Shown one piece after another: positions 19,280 through 28,940 of a stretch of 53,577 nt of DNA. Positions within the stretch are counted from its first letter, which is position 1; every line of letters starts with the position of its first letter. The notes under the pieces were generated by a model that saw only the letters and a list, made by a program, of their open reading frames with translations, did not search any database and was not told the origin of the DNA. This DNA comes from Candidatus Peribacteria bacterium (lineage in GTDB: Bacteria > Patescibacteriota > Gracilibacteria > UBA1369 > LOWO2-01-FULL-3). Location: the NCBI GenBank assembly GCA_943357285.1, contig CALRGJ010000009.1, forward strand, positions 1 to 53,577, written 5' to 3'. The position numbers and the translations under genes are program-made.

Positions 19280-19597
19280 TTAAACTTTATTAAAGCTATT
19301 TAAATTCTAGCACTTTTCAGGGCAGTTTTCAATATTCTTCTTGTTTTCAATGAACTTTTTTCGTGCGGCAAACTTACCATAACTTAGGCAACTTTGCAAG
19401 AGTTTTGGCAAGTTGATTATATTTAATTAAACTTTAGTTAAAACTATAGACATTTTACCTAAAGCTACTCTAATTTATTATATTTAATTAAACTTTACTT
19501 AATTTAATTAAACTTTATCAACCAGTGAGACTGGTAACTTCCGCTTAAGGCGAATGAACTAATTTAAACGAAAAGCATTAAACTTTATTAAACTCTA
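19280..19597. repeat. Iteron-like TTAAACTTTA array
   Basis: Five exact copies of TTAAACTTTA start at 19280, 19427, 19488, 19508 and 19578, with a variant TTAAACTCTA at 19588. Three of them sit in an exact 16-bp copy ATTTAATTAAACTTTA (19421, 19482, 19502). All have the same orientation and spacing is irregular. It could be an operator array or a replication-type element. Confidence 0.75.
19304..19332 (-). promoter_or_regulatory. Promoter of the HTH gene
   Basis: On the minus strand: -35 TTGAAA (19327-19332), 17-bp spacer, extended -10 TGC-TAGAAT (hexamer 19304-19309). The leader is about 77 nt and includes one array repeat and the GC-rich hairpin. Confidence 0.55.
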
Positions 19598-19802
19598 TTA
19601 AAATTTCTCAAATTTAGAGCGACATTACTAAATCTCAATAGCCCATACTTTCCTATAATAAGATGTAATCATGGAGGCATTATAGATCTGTAAAATAAAG
19701 AGCCAATAGATGCAAGTTGGATGTCTCCTAATTCTGCCCCGAGGCCTTGCCAGTTTTTATAAAAGTATTATAGTTCGACCCTGTATTTATTAATATCTTC
19801 TT

Positions 19803-21113
19803 ATGAAGTCCAACCTACAAAAATTGGCCAGCTCTATGCTTGCAGCCTTTATGGTGCTTACAAGTATTTCCCCTATGGCAATGGCAGACAGCCTTGATTC
19901 AGTTACTCAGGCCCCTGTTCCCGCTCCAGCTAACTTAGAGACAACAATCCCTACTACTACAATAACTACGGCTACAGATGCCGAGCTCGTAGCAGCTGAT
20001 AAGGAAGCTTTGGTCGACTCAATGATCCAAGGTTTAAATCTCGACCTAAACAATGTAACAACCTCACTTACAAATCCCCTACCCTCAATTGGTCCAAACG
20101 GATCAACTATCACATGGGCATCATCAGACTACACTGTAGTAAGCAATGATGGTCAAACAGTTATTAGACCGGCATATTTGGCCGGAGACGTGACTGTACC
20201 AATGTTTGCAACAATCAAAAAAGGCCCAGTAACCGACATCAAAGTATTTACTTTAAAAGTACTTCAATCACCTAGTTCTGTGGCATCAGTATCTTCTGCT
20301 GGTTTGTATATCGTGAGCGCAGACGGAAACACAGTAGAAACAATTAGCAATGTGCCATTTGCTACTTCTAAGGCTAACTTTCTACTAAACATCGCAAAAG
20401 ACGAGCCTACTCAGACATTAGTTGATACTGGACTTCAAGATCCGGTTGTAACTGGAAACACACTAATAGTAACAGCTCAAGATGGTACTACAAGTATCAC
20501 TTACACTGTAAAAACCTTGGATGCTCCTAAAAAAGCTACCCCTGCAAAAGCTCAAAAGCCTTTGCCTAAAAAGATTGCGGAACCTTTCACAGATTCAGAA
20601 AAACACTGGGCAAATGAATATATAGAGAACATGAGATTAAAAGGTATTATCATGGGTCTAGGAAATAGCAATTTTGGACCGGATTTACAGATCACTAGAG
20701 GAGAATTGGTAAAAATTGCCATGACCTATTACAAGAAACCTTTACCTAAACGTCTACAAAAAAAGTCCTTTAGTGATGTAGCAATTACCGATCAATACGC
20801 TTTCTACATTGAGGCTGCAAAAAATGCACACTTCATCAAGGGATTTAAGGATGGAACATTCAAACCTAACGAAATGATTTCCAGAGGAGATGCCTTGAAA
20901 ATACTACTTTTAGCTTCAGACACAAGAATCACCAAAGCGCCAGACGCAGAATTCACTGATGAGGACTACAATGACAGATATGATAAATACATCAATTTCG
21001 CCAAAGAAAAAGATGTAGTAATTGGATACGAAGACGGTACTTTCAGACCAAATCAGATGATAACAAGAGCAGAGTTTCTAAAGATCATTTCTTTAATTAG
21101 AAAACTCAAATAA
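19803..21113 (+). CDS. Secreted S-layer homology (SLH) protein with atrophied Ig domain
   Basis: 436 codons. Signal peptide at residues 1-28 (cleavage after MAMA). Residues about 60-155 match the atrophied bacterial Ig pattern (TITWASSDYTVVSNDGQ, then RPAYLAGDVTV). Residues about 157-236 form a second beta-rich domain, followed by a Pro/Lys-rich linker. Three SLH repeats fill residues 261-436 (each with a GxxDGTFxPNxxITR-like motif), which in characterised bacteria anchor proteins to cell-wall polymers. A medium-size S-layer or envelope-anchored protein is likely. It is monocistronic, with a bidirectional terminator immediately downstream. Confidence 0.88.
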   Translation: MKSNLQKLASSMLAAFMVLTSISPMAMADSLDSVTQAPVPAPANLETTIPTTTITTATDAELVAADKEALVDSMIQGLNLDLNNVTTSLTNPLPSIGPNGSTITWASSDYTVVSNDGQTVIRPAYLAGDVTVPMFATIKKGPVTDIKVFTLKVLQSPSSVASVSSAGLYIVSADGNTVETISNVPFATSKANFLLNIAKDEPTQTLVDTGLQDPVVTGNTLIVTAQDGTTSITYTVKTLDAPKKATPAKAQKPLPKKIAEPFTDSEKHWANEYIENMRLKGIIMGLGNSNFGPDLQITRGELVKIAMTYYKKPLPKRLQKKSFSDVAITDQYAFYIEAAKNAHFIKGFKDGTFKPNEMISRGDALKILLLASDTRITKAPDAEFTDEDYNDRYDKYINFAKEKDVVIGYEDGTFRPNQMITRAEFLKIISLIRKLK

Positions 21114-21120
21114 AGATAAT

Positions 21121-21157
21121 AAAAAAAGGCTTCCTAGAAATAGGAGGCCTTTTTCTT
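21121..21157. terminator. Bidirectional terminator between SLH gene and uvrA
   Basis: A long A-tract, an 11-bp stem including one T-G wobble (GGCTTCCTA with TAGGAGGCC), GAAA tetraloop, then a T-tract. It serves both convergent genes. Confidence 0.8.
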
Positions 21158-21167
21158 TTAATGTTTT

Positions 21168-24077
21168 TTATTTCAAAATCTTCTTCAGCCACATACCAGT
21201 ATAAGATTCTTTGACCTTAATCAACTCTTCTGGCGTGCCTTTAGCTATAGCCTGACCACCTTTATCCCCGCCTTCCGGACCCATATCTATTATATGATCA
21301 ACGGATTTGATTACGTCGAGGTTGTGTTCGATAACGAGCACAGTGTTACCTTTATCCACCAACTGCTGTAATACGCTAAGTAAACGCTTCACATCTTCGA
21401 AGTGCAAACCTGTGGTCGGCTCATCGAGAACATAGAGTGTTTTACCAGTAGAACGCTTAGATAATTCAGTGGCGAGCTTAATACGCTGAGCCTCACCTCC
21501 CGATAAAGTAGTCGCTGATTGACCCAAATGAATATAACCAAGACCCACTTCATGCAAAGTCTGAAGTTTTGTTTTAACAGACGGAATAGATGCGAAGAAT
21601 TCCAAAGCTTCCTCAACAGTCATCTCCAAAACTTCGTAAATATTCTTATTTCTATATCTGATTTCAAGAGCTTCATTATTGTATCTCTTACCCTTACATG
21701 ATTCACAAGGAACATAAATATCAGGCAAGAAGTGCATTTCAATCTTTTTAATACCATCACCGGCACAAGCTTCGCAACGACCACCTTTTACATTAAAGCT
21801 GAAACGACCTGATTTATAGCCGCGAAGTTTAGATTCAGGTGTCTGAGCAAACATGTCGCGTATATCTGTAAATACACCGGTATATGTAGCAGGATTTGAA
21901 CGTGGAGTACGTCCAATTGGAGACTGATCAATATTAATAATCTTATCAATATTTTCTACTCCTTTAAGGTCTTTGTGAGCTCCAGGAGCTGCCTTTGAGC
22001 CATATACCTCCTTAGAAACACGTTTTACTAGGATATCGTTGATAAGAGTAGATTTTCCAGAACCGGAAACACCTGTAACACCTATAAACATTCCTAATGG
22101 AAATTCTACCGTAACATCTTTCAAATTATGCTCCGTACAACCTGACAATGTAAGCTTCTTACCATTTCCTTTGCGACGTTTTTTTGGCACTTCCACTTCT
22201 ATTTCTCCAGATAAATACTTACCGGTAATAGAGTTTGGATTTTTCATTATTTCTGCGGGAGTCCCGGCAGCAACGACATTTCCTCCATTCTTTCCGGCAC
22301 CAGGCCCAATATCAAGAATATAATCAGCTGCAAGCATGGTATCTACGTCGTGCTCTACGACGATTACAGTATTTCCAAGATCACGAAGAGAGATCAAAGT
22401 TTTAATTAATTTATCATTATCATTTTGGTGCAAACCAATACTTGGCTCATCTAAGACGTAAATTACGCCTGAAAGACGAGAACCAATTTGGGTAGCAAGA
22501 CGAATACGCTGAGCCTCACCTCCTGAAAGAGTATTAGCTGTACGATTCAAAGTAAGATAAGAAAGTCCTACATTCTCCAAGAAGCGCAAACGATTGCAAA
22601 CTTCATGAGTAATTTGACGAGCAATCTCCTGCTTCATCGGACTAAGCTTGAGACTCTGAAAATAATTTAGAGCTTTCATCACAGATAATTCTGTCACATC
22701 AATAATAGACATATCAGCGATCGTAATTGCCAAAATTTCTGGTTTCAAACGCTTACCATGACATGATGGACACTCAAGAATACGCATATATCCCTCAATT
22801 TTCTTGCGAACATAATCGGATTCAGTTTCCAAAAAACGACGCTCAAGATTTGGAATTACACCCTCAAAACTAGTTTCATATTTACCACTAAAATGACCTG
22901 TAGGTGGTTCATCCGAATCAGGCTCTGAGTTACCAATTTCAACAGTATATTTTCTCTCTTTATCACCATTAAGTACTATATTCATTGCTTCAGGTGAAAG
23001 CTTCTTGATTGGAGTATTCATAGAAAACTTGTGAGCCTTCGCTACACTTTCGAGAATTCTATTATACCAAGCAAGATGAGATGTTGTTGTGGACCAAGGC
23101 ATAATAGCTCCTTCAGCCAAAGTAAGATTTGGATTTGGAATTACCAATTCAGGATCAATTTCCAGTTTAGTACCAAGACCATGACACTCCTGACAAGCAC
23201 CATGTGGGCTATTGAAAGAAAAATTTCTTGGAGCAATTTCTGGAATACTTACGTGACAGGTAGGACAAGCAAAATGTTCAGAGTAAATCTTATCTTTACC
23301 GGTATCGTGATTGCCTATCATTACCAACCCTTCACCAAATTTCAGAGCTGTCTCAATAGAATCAGCAAGACGTGTACGGCTTGGATTTGGAATATCAATG
23401 ACCTCTCCGGTTGAAAGTTTTTGAGATTTTTTCTCGAGATCCTTTATCACCACACGATCTACAACTACTTCAATATTATGTTTTTTATTTTCATCCAATT
23501 CGGGAATTTCCAGAACAGAAATCACTTCCCCGTCCACTCTTACACGCACAAAACCTTCTTTTTTAATCTTATCAATAATCTTAGTGTGCTGTCCCTTACG
23601 ATCTCTGATCATTGGAGCCATTACTAAAATCTTAGTTCCCTCTTTCATACTGCAAACGTCTTCCAATATCTGCTGAGCAGTCTGGCGTTCGATTGGGCGA
23701 CTACATTCAGGACAGTGAGGAGTACCAACTTTAGCGAAAAGCAGACGAAGATAATCATATATTTCAGTCACAGTACCCACAGTAGAACGTGGATTTCTTG
23801 GAGCAGATTTCTGATCAATAGAAATAGCTGGAGAAAGTCCTTCGATGTTATCCACATCCGGCTTTTCCATTAACTGCAAAAAATTACGAGCGTAAGTAGA
23901 AAGACTTTCTACATAGCGTCTTTGCCCTTCAGCATAGATGGTATCAAAAGCCAAAGTTGACTTGCCTGAACCGGAAAGACCGGTCACTACAGTAAACTTG
24001 TTTTTTGGAATCTCAACATTGATATTCTTCAAATTGTGCAACTTTGCACCTGTAACGATGATTTTATCGTGGGACAT
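21168..24077 (-). CDS. uvrA: UvrABC excinuclease subunit A
   Basis: About 969 codons from the ATG at 24077 ([18 protein letters not shown]). A TTG 30 nt further upstream is at the predicted transcription start, so it is unlikely. UvrA is the damage-recognition ABC ATPase of nucleotide excision repair and works with UvrB in the cytoplasm. Both nucleotide-binding modules are present: Walker A GLSGSGKS and GVSGSGKS, two [15 protein letters not shown] signatures, Walker [11 protein letters not shown] and [10 protein letters not shown]. Zinc-binding CxxC pairs are present in both halves (CPTC with CQEC; CEAC with CESC). Full family length. No uvrB or uvrC lies in the window. Confidence 0.97.
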   Translation of the reverse strand: MSHDKIIVTGAKLHNLKNINVEIPKNKFTVVTGLSGSGKSTLAFDTIYAEGQRRYVESLSTYARNFLQLMEKPDVDNIEGLSPAISIDQKSAPRNPRSTVGTVTEIYDYLRLLFAKVGTPHCPECSRPIERQTAQQILEDVCSMKEGTKILVMAPMIRDRKGQHTKIIDKIKKEGFVRVRVDGEVISVLEIPELDENKKHNIEVVVDRVVIKDLEKKSQKLSTGEVIDIPNPSRTRLADSIETALKFGEGLVMIGNHDTGKDKIYSEHFACPTCHVSIPEIAPRNFSFNSPHGACQECHGLGTKLEIDPELVIPNPNLTLAEGAIMPWSTTTSHLAWYNRILESVAKAHKFSMNTPIKKLSPEAMNIVLNGDKERKYTVEIGNSEPDSDEPPTGHFSGKYETSFEGVIPNLERRFLETESDYVRKKIEGYMRILECPSCHGKRLKPEILAITIADMSIIDVTELSVMKALNYFQSLKLSPMKQEIARQITHEVCNRLRFLENVGLSYLTLNRTANTLSGGEAQRIRLATQIGSRLSGVIYVLDEPSIGLHQNDNDKLIKTLISLRDLGNTVIVVEHDVDTMLAADYILDIGPGAGKNGGNVVAAGTPAEIMKNPNSITGKYLSGEIEVEVPKKRRKGNGKKLTLSGCTEHNLKDVTVEFPLGMFIGVTGVSGSGKSTLINDILVKRVSKEVYGSKAAPGAHKDLKGVENIDKIINIDQSPIGRTPRSNPATYTGVFTDIRDMFAQTPESKLRGYKSGRFSFNVKGGRCEACAGDGIKKIEMHFLPDIYVPCESCKGKRYNNEALEIRYRNKNIYEVLEMTVEEALEFFASIPSVKTKLQTLHEVGLGYIHLGQSATTLSGGEAQRIKLATELSKRSTGKTLYVLDEPTTGLHFEDVKRLLSVLQQLVDKGNTVLVIEHNLDVIKSVDHIIDMGPEGGDKGGQAIAKGTPEELIKVKESYTGMWLKKILK

Positions 24078-24113
24078 ATTTAAATTGGGCTTTACGCTAT
24101 TACGCAAGCCGAG

Positions 24114-24142
24114 AGTTTAACATGTCACAAAAGCTTTTTCAA
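24114..24142 (-). promoter_or_regulatory. Promoter of uvrA
   Basis: Minus strand: -35 TTGAAA (24137-24142), 17-bp spacer, extended -10 TGT-TAAACT (hexamer 24114-24119). Transcription would begin near 24107, which supports the ATG at 24077 as the uvrA start. Confidence 0.5.
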
Positions 24143-24160
24143 GTGCTTAAAATTCAACTT

Positions 24161-25069
24161 CTAATTTGCTCTCAGTGCCTCAGTTACAGGATTACGTTTG
24201 AAGTACACTCCGGATTTATGCGGATGATTACGAACATAGTTATATAATTTTCCGTAATTTTTATGGTTTTCTTTAAGATCAAGCAAATAAGTAAGAGTGA
24301 TATATCCTCCAACAAGGAAAGGAACTATCATAAAAGTAATACCCATTTCGAGGAAAATATTAAATAAAGAATGAAGTCCAATCGCAAGAATTAAACCCTC
24401 CAACATTTTTTCCTGATGGAATAAAACTTCACGTTTGAAAAATAAAAGCTTACGTGGAATACGTGCCCAGAAGCTATTTTTTTCACGCATTTCTTCCTGC
24501 AAAATTGGTGTAGCAAAATGGGCAACGCCATAATAATAACCAAGCAAACCGGAGAAAAGAAGATGCGCAAAAGTAGAAAAACAAGATCTGAACAAGAAAG
24601 GCATTAACAGATGAGAAGGACCCTCTATAATCCAAATATTGTAAAAGTAGAGAATATTTTCGGTAAAAGAAAAACCCAAGGCTGCGAGAATAAAAAACTC
24701 CATAGAATCATCAATGTTTTTAATCTCTTCATCATCCACTATTTTCACTGCAAAAAACTTCATGGCTTCTTCAATAATACCTACAATCATAAAAGTAATA
24801 ATAATACTCAAAGGAAGTATGATTGCATGAGAGAAACCGATTACATCATCTCTATAATTATTGGCATATTTAAATGCGTTCATCCAAGGAAAAAACTGCC
24901 AACTAAACTTGTAAATCAGGATAGGAAAAACCGCCAAGGCTCCCATAATAAAGGTGAGCATAGTAAAGCTGCGCTTTTCAGGACTTTTGTGATAAAAAAT
25001 ATTACCCCAGATTATAGCCGGCACTGCCGCCAGGATGATTGATCCGATAATTTGAACTATTTGAGGCAT
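24161..25069 (-). CDS. prsW: PrsW-family intramembrane protease
   Basis: 302 codons with at least seven hydrophobic segments. The PrsW signatures are visible: EEAMKFF (Glu100-Glu101), ALGFSFTEN (Glu137), STFAHLLFSGLLGYYYG (His169) and GLHSLFN (His233), the acidic and His residues proposed as the active site of this membrane metalloprotease family. PrsW in Bacillus cleaves an anti-sigma factor; the substrate here is unknown and no anti-sigma gene is adjacent. The gene has its own strong promoter inside the end of the upstream gene. Confidence 0.85.
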   Translation of the reverse strand: MPQIVQIIGSIILAAVPAIIWGNIFYHKSPEKRSFTMLTFIMGALAVFPILIYKFSWQFFPWMNAFKYANNYRDDVIGFSHAIILPLSIIITFMIVGIIEEAMKFFAVKIVDDEEIKNIDDSMEFFILAALGFSFTENILYFYNIWIIEGPSHLLMPFLFRSCFSTFAHLLFSGLLGYYYGVAHFATPILQEEMREKNSFWARIPRKLLFFKREVLFHQEKMLEGLILAIGLHSLFNIFLEMGITFMIVPFLVGGYITLTYLLDLKENHKNYGKLYNYVRNHPHKSGVYFKRNPVTEALRAN

Positions 25070-25104
25070 TTATTTTTGTTTTTATTCAGAATGGCCTTTT
25101 GTAT

Positions 25105-25133
25105 ATTATAACACAATCACTATAATTTTTCAA
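25105..25133 (-). promoter_or_regulatory. Promoter of prsW
   Basis: Minus strand: -35 TTGAAA (25128-25133), 17-bp spacer, extended -10 TGT-TATAAT (hexamer 25105-25110). The -35 lies inside the 3' end of the upstream gene; the leader is about 30 nt. Confidence 0.65.
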
Positions 25134-25926
25134 GTATACCGAGGGCTTCTTTCCTCATCCTTTCCCTGATCATTTCCGGATCCGCAGCTTGATACAAATC
25201 ATTAGCAGCCGAGAGCGTGGATATAAGCCTTGGTACTGTGGTTCCTATCCTTTGCACTAACCCTTCCATTTCCAAATTAAACTTGTCCTGTTCATGAAAT
25301 GTGCGAGAACTTTTTGGATCTGGCCCCATAACTCCCACTTGAATTTCTCGAGCGCCATTGGCAATCATCCAAGTAAGCTTCATTACCTCTCCATTTTCGA
25401 AAGGAACCCTGATATTGAATAGCCTGCGGGGATGAAAATAAGGGTTGCCATCTTCCCCTGCATAAATTTCTTTTGAACGTCTATTTAAATCATATTTAGA
25501 TTCCCAGACCATTTCATATTGGAGAAATCTGGATCTGTGCATATGACTTGAGATATTAAATCCATCTCTAGTTCTTGTTAAAATGATTTTTGTAGGCTTT
25601 TCATCAACTACTGGCAAAGCCTCCACGGTTTTTGTTCCCACTTCTTTTAAGTCACTAATATCCACCGGATCATGATGCAAAAGATATGGATCCATATAAA
25701 ATTCTCTTTTTCCATCGCTGGCTAGCAAAGCCCAATGATTGGATTCTGAATCTGGAATAAAAGAAACTTTGTAACCTGCGGCTTTTAATTTTTCAGCTAA
25801 AATTTGTATTTGATGAACACAATCGCCTCCTAATTCGGGATCACCCTGTAATCCTCTGAGATTAAGGATTTTTAAATAATCCGCAAAAGGAACTTCCATT
25901 TTTACTGCGTCGAATTGCTCTTTCAT
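25120..25926 (-). CDS. Cys-His-Asp protein resembling NAT/transglutaminase fold
   Basis: 268 codons, no signal peptide, so cytoplasmic. Residues 33-82 carry a possible papain-like triad in the arrangement of arylamine N-acetyltransferases and transglutaminase-like proteins: GGDCVHQ (Cys36), then NHWALL (His64), then FYMDPYL (Asp79). The C-terminal half is beta-rich and unassigned, ending in a charged helix. The gene lies 41 nt downstream of recF on the same strand and may be co-transcribed with it. An acyl-transfer or thiol-peptidase role is only inferred from the triad; the substrate is unknown. Confidence 0.65.
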   Translation of the reverse strand: MKEQFDAVKMEVPFADYLKILNLRGLQGDPELGGDCVHQIQILAEKLKAAGYKVSFIPDSESNHWALLASDGKREFYMDPYLLHHDPVDISDLKEVGTKTVEALPVVDEKPTKIILTRTRDGFNISSHMHRSRFLQYEMVWESKYDLNRRSKEIYAGEDGNPYFHPRRLFNIRVPFENGEVMKLTWMIANGAREIQVGVMGPDPKSSRTFHEQDKFNLEMEGLVQRIGTTVPRLISTLSAANDLYQAADPEMIRERMRKEALGILEKL

Positions 25927-25967
25927 CAGTTAAGTTTAGATAAGAGCGGATATTTTGCCATATAGAT

Positions 25968-27119
25968 CTAATCTTGGCAATCTGTGGCGAAGAAGACGAC
26001 TTTATTAGCAGGTAAATCATCAAGACTGGAGGTGTCGCAAGTAGTGATGATAGTTTGGCAATCTTGAATAGATTTGAGGAGATGGACTTGGCGTTTACGA
26101 TCTAATTCTGAGAATACATCATCTAGAAGAAGAATTGGATTTTTGCCGGTTTTTTCTTTGATGTATTCAATTTCGGCTAGCTTAAGAGCGAGAAGGAGGG
26201 TGCGAAATTCTCCACGTGAGGCCGAAGCGCAAATATTTTTTCCATTAATAAAGAAAACTAAATCTTCACGATGGGGACCTATGGAAGTTTCGGCTTTGAA
26301 AGTATCGTGCTTTTTACGAGAAAAAAGGGCTTCTTCGTAGAGGGTGGTAAGAGACTTTTCTTGAGGAAATTTGGCCAGATCAAGAGCGGTGACAATTTTG
26401 CTCATGTACTCGATGGAAATTCTCTCTTTTTCTCCTGAAATTGAGGAGTAAATATCTTCAATATGCTTATTAAGGAAATTGGTAAACTCCAATCTCTTTG
26501 AAATAATTGGTGTGCCATATTCTACGATCTCTTGATCCCAAGCGGCAAGGTCGTTTTTCAGAGCTTCTTGAGAGGAATCTTTTACATTATTAAAATAGGC
26601 TTCTCTCATTTGACCGAGAAGTGCGTTGCGTTGTTTGAGAGCTTTTTTGTATTTAGAAAGGGCCAGAAGATAATTTTTATCCGTCTGAGAAAGCACAATA
26701 TCCATGTAACGACGACGCAAAGATGGATTCAAATAAAGCATATTCAAATCTTCCGGATGGAAAAGTACAGTGAGTAGATTGCCGAGATATTCGCTGTTTT
26801 TCAGATTAACTCCATTCTTTTTAAAATTTTTACGACGAGTAGGAGCGGTGGAATAAAAAACTTCTAAATGACAGTCTTCTTCTTCAATGATTGCATTAGC
26901 ACTGCAGCGAAGATATTCACTATCCCAACCAACAAGATCATCATGCACCAAAGAGCGAAATGACTTTCCCAGAGAAAGTAAATAAATGGCTTCAAGAAAA
27001 TTGGTCTTACCGGTGCCATTTGGACCAATAATCACTATCAACTCCTTATCTTTAGGAAAATCGTAATTAAATTTCGCGTAATTGCGGAAATTTTCGAGTT
27101 TTAGATTCGTTAGTTTCAT
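25968..27119 (-). CDS. recF: DNA replication and repair protein RecF
   Basis: 383 codons, normal length. RecF is an SMC-like ATPase that with RecO and RecR loads RecA at single-strand gaps. Visible are the N-terminal LENFRNY strand, Walker A GPNGTGKTN (about residues 33-41), the signature region SRGEFRTLLLALKLAE and Walker B ILLLDDVFSELD. dnaA, dnaN and gyrB, its frequent neighbours in other bacteria, are not in this window. It is divergent from thrS; a TATAAT on the minus strand at 27151-27156 is a possible -10. Confidence 0.96.
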   Translation of the reverse strand: MKLTNLKLENFRNYAKFNYDFPKDKELIVIIGPNGTGKTNFLEAIYLLSLGKSFRSLVHDDLVGWDSEYLRCSANAIIEEEDCHLEVFYSTAPTRRKNFKKNGVNLKNSEYLGNLLTVLFHPEDLNMLYLNPSLRRRYMDIVLSQTDKNYLLALSKYKKALKQRNALLGQMREAYFNNVKDSSQEALKNDLAAWDQEIVEYGTPIISKRLEFTNFLNKHIEDIYSSISGEKERISIEYMSKIVTALDLAKFPQEKSLTTLYEEALFSRKKHDTFKAETSIGPHREDLVFFINGKNICASASRGEFRTLLLALKLAEIEYIKEKTGKNPILLLDDVFSELDRKRQVHLLKSIQDCQTIITTCDTSSLDDLPANKVVFFATDCQD

Positions 27120-27192
27120 GGGAAGTGACTATTGCAAATTTCTCTATAAAATTATATGTTTCGTGGGCATTCTAATCTTAATTTTATCCTAC

Positions 27193-28929
27193 ATGTCAAA
27201 AGAGAAGCAACCAATAGATATTGAGGCCATGAGACATTCATGTGCACATGTGCTAGCGCAGGCAGTTTTACAGATGTTTCCGGAAGCTAAATTAGGCATT
27301 GGACCTACCATTGAAAATGGTTTTTACTATGATTTTGAATTACCAAGAACTTTGATTCCTGAGGATTTGCCAATTTTGGAGAAAAAAATGAAGCAGATTG
27401 TAAAACAGAATCAGAAATTTATCTGTAAGGATGAACCTGCAGAAAAGAGTTTGGAGTTTTTTAAACAAACAGGTCAGAAATATAAATTGGAATTGGCAAA
27501 AGAGTTCATCGAAGAAGGAAAGGAAATTACTTTCTATGAGAATGTAATGCCGGGACCTGATGGCAAGGCGATGTTTGTGGATTTGTGCCGTGGTGGACAT
27601 GTAGAACATACTGGTCAATGTGGTGCTTTTAAGTTGATGAAAATTGCTGGAGCTTATTGGAGAGGAGATGAAAAAAATCCTATGCTTCAACGTATTTACG
27701 GCGCGGCTTTCGAAACTCAAGAAGAATTGGATGCACACTTAAAACAGCTTGAGGAAGCCAAAAGACGCGACCACAGAAAACTCGGAGTACAATTGGGATT
27801 ATTTCAATTCCATGAAATCTCTCCTGGTTCTGTTTTCTTTTTACCAAAAGGAACAATCGTATTTAATGAATTACAGGCTTTTCTGAGAAGAGAATATGTG
27901 AAACGTGGGTACAAGGAAGTTATCACTCCCCTAGTTTATGATAAGAGTTTGTGGGAAAAAAGTGGTCACTGGGAACACTATAAAGAAAATATGTTCCAAG
28001 TAACTATGGATGAAAAAGAGGCTTCATTGAAACCAATGAACTGTCCTTCACACATGCTGATTTTCAAAATGACAAACAGAAGCTACCGCGAATTGCCTTT
28101 GCGTATAGCGGATTTTGCGATGTTACATAGAAATGAATTACGTGGTGCTCTCGGTGGAATGACTCGTGTGAGAAAATTCTGTATGGATGATGCTCATCTT
28201 TTCATTACCGCAGATCAGATTCAACAAGAAGTAATCAATTGTATAGATTTCGTAAAATATGTTTATACTGAAGTTTTTGATTTCACTTATGATGTGGTTC
28301 TTTCTACACGCCCAGCGAATTCTATGGGTACGGCAGAACAATGGAAAAATGCTGAAGATTCTTTGGAGAATGCGTTAAATAAAGCTGGAATGAAGTTTGG
28401 TATTAATCCTGGAGACGGAGCTTTCTATGGACCAAAAATCGACTTTAGAATTAAGGATTCTTTGGGACGTGAATGGCAATGCGCGACAATCCAAATTGAT
28501 TTCCAAATGCCTTTAAGATTTGAATTGGAATATGAAGGCGCTGATGGAAAAAATCATACACCGGTAGTTATTCATAGAGCTATTTTTGGCTCAATGGAGC
28601 GCTTTATGGCAATATTGATAGAACATTATGCTGGAGCTTTCCCTGCGTGGTTGGCGCCGGTACAAGCAAAAATATTACCTGTTTCTGATAAATTCCTAGA
28701 TTATGCTAAGGAGGTGGCAGAGAAATTTGCTGGAAAAGGTTTACGTTTTGAAATTGATGATTCAAATGAAACTCTAGGCAAAAAAATCCGTAATGCAGAA
28801 ATGGAAAAAGTGCCATACATGATAGTCGTCGGTGAAAAAGAAGTGGCGGAAAAGAATATTGCCGTCAGAGATTACGCGACTAAAAAACAAGAAGTTATGG
28901 ATGTGGAGAAGTTTCTTGAATTGATGTAA
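27193..28929 (+). CDS. thrS: Threonyl-tRNA synthetase lacking the TGS domain
   Basis: About 578 codons from the ATG at 27193 (MSKEKQPIDIEAMRHSC); an upstream in-frame start would overlap recF. It charges tRNA-Thr. The editing domain is at the very start: HSCAH (HxxxH) and CRGGHVEHTG supply the usual editing residues. The class II core has MNCPSHMLIFK (zinc Cys), HRNELRGALGG and HRAIFGSMERF, followed by the anticodon-binding domain (WLAPVQAKILPV). The N-terminal TGS domain of about 60 residues found in Escherichia coli ThrS is absent, explaining the short length. It converges on the RelA/SpoT-like gene with an 11-nt gap. Confidence 0.96.
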   Translation: MSKEKQPIDIEAMRHSCAHVLAQAVLQMFPEAKLGIGPTIENGFYYDFELPRTLIPEDLPILEKKMKQIVKQNQKFICKDEPAEKSLEFFKQTGQKYKLELAKEFIEEGKEITFYENVMPGPDGKAMFVDLCRGGHVEHTGQCGAFKLMKIAGAYWRGDEKNPMLQRIYGAAFETQEELDAHLKQLEEAKRRDHRKLGVQLGLFQFHEISPGSVFFLPKGTIVFNELQAFLRREYVKRGYKEVITPLVYDKSLWEKSGHWEHYKENMFQVTMDEKEASLKPMNCPSHMLIFKMTNRSYRELPLRIADFAMLHRNELRGALGGMTRVRKFCMDDAHLFITADQIQQEVINCIDFVKYVYTEVFDFTYDVVLSTRPANSMGTAEQWKNAEDSLENALNKAGMKFGINPGDGAFYGPKIDFRIKDSLGREWQCATIQIDFQMPLRFELEYEGADGKNHTPVVIHRAIFGSMERFMAILIEHYAGAFPAWLAPVQAKILPVSDKFLDYAKEVAEKFAGKGLRFEIDDSNETLGKKIRNAEMEKVPYMIVVGEKEVAEKNIAVRDYATKKQEVMDVEKFLELM

Positions 28930-28940
28930 TAGATAGTTAT

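Larger units (their letters stand above)
19221..19802. other. AT-rich divergent intergenic region with repeat array
   Basis: 582 bp between the minus-strand HTH gene and the plus-strand SLH gene. It contains a GC-rich hairpin just upstream of the HTH start (CCGGCC at 19238-19243, GGCCGG at 19248-19253), the HTH promoter, the TTAAACTTTA array, and a perfect inverted repeat ACCAGT-GAG-ACTGGT at 19521-19535. A TATAAT lies at 19654-19659, but no convincing -35 for the SLH gene was found. No gene is seen. Confidence 0.7.

Noticed and set aside
19280-19597. CRISPR array
   Set aside because: The repeats are only 10-16 bp, irregularly spaced, and there are no uniform unique spacers or cas genes.
23848-23856. 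DnaA box TTATCCACA (and a one-mismatch copy at 40428-40436)
   Set aside because: The exact match is inside uvrA coding sequence; single isolated boxes without clustering do not support an origin.
24078-24107. Extended uvrA start at the TTG at 24107
   Set aside because: The predicted promoter starts transcription at about 24107, and the family N-terminus matches the ATG at 24077.
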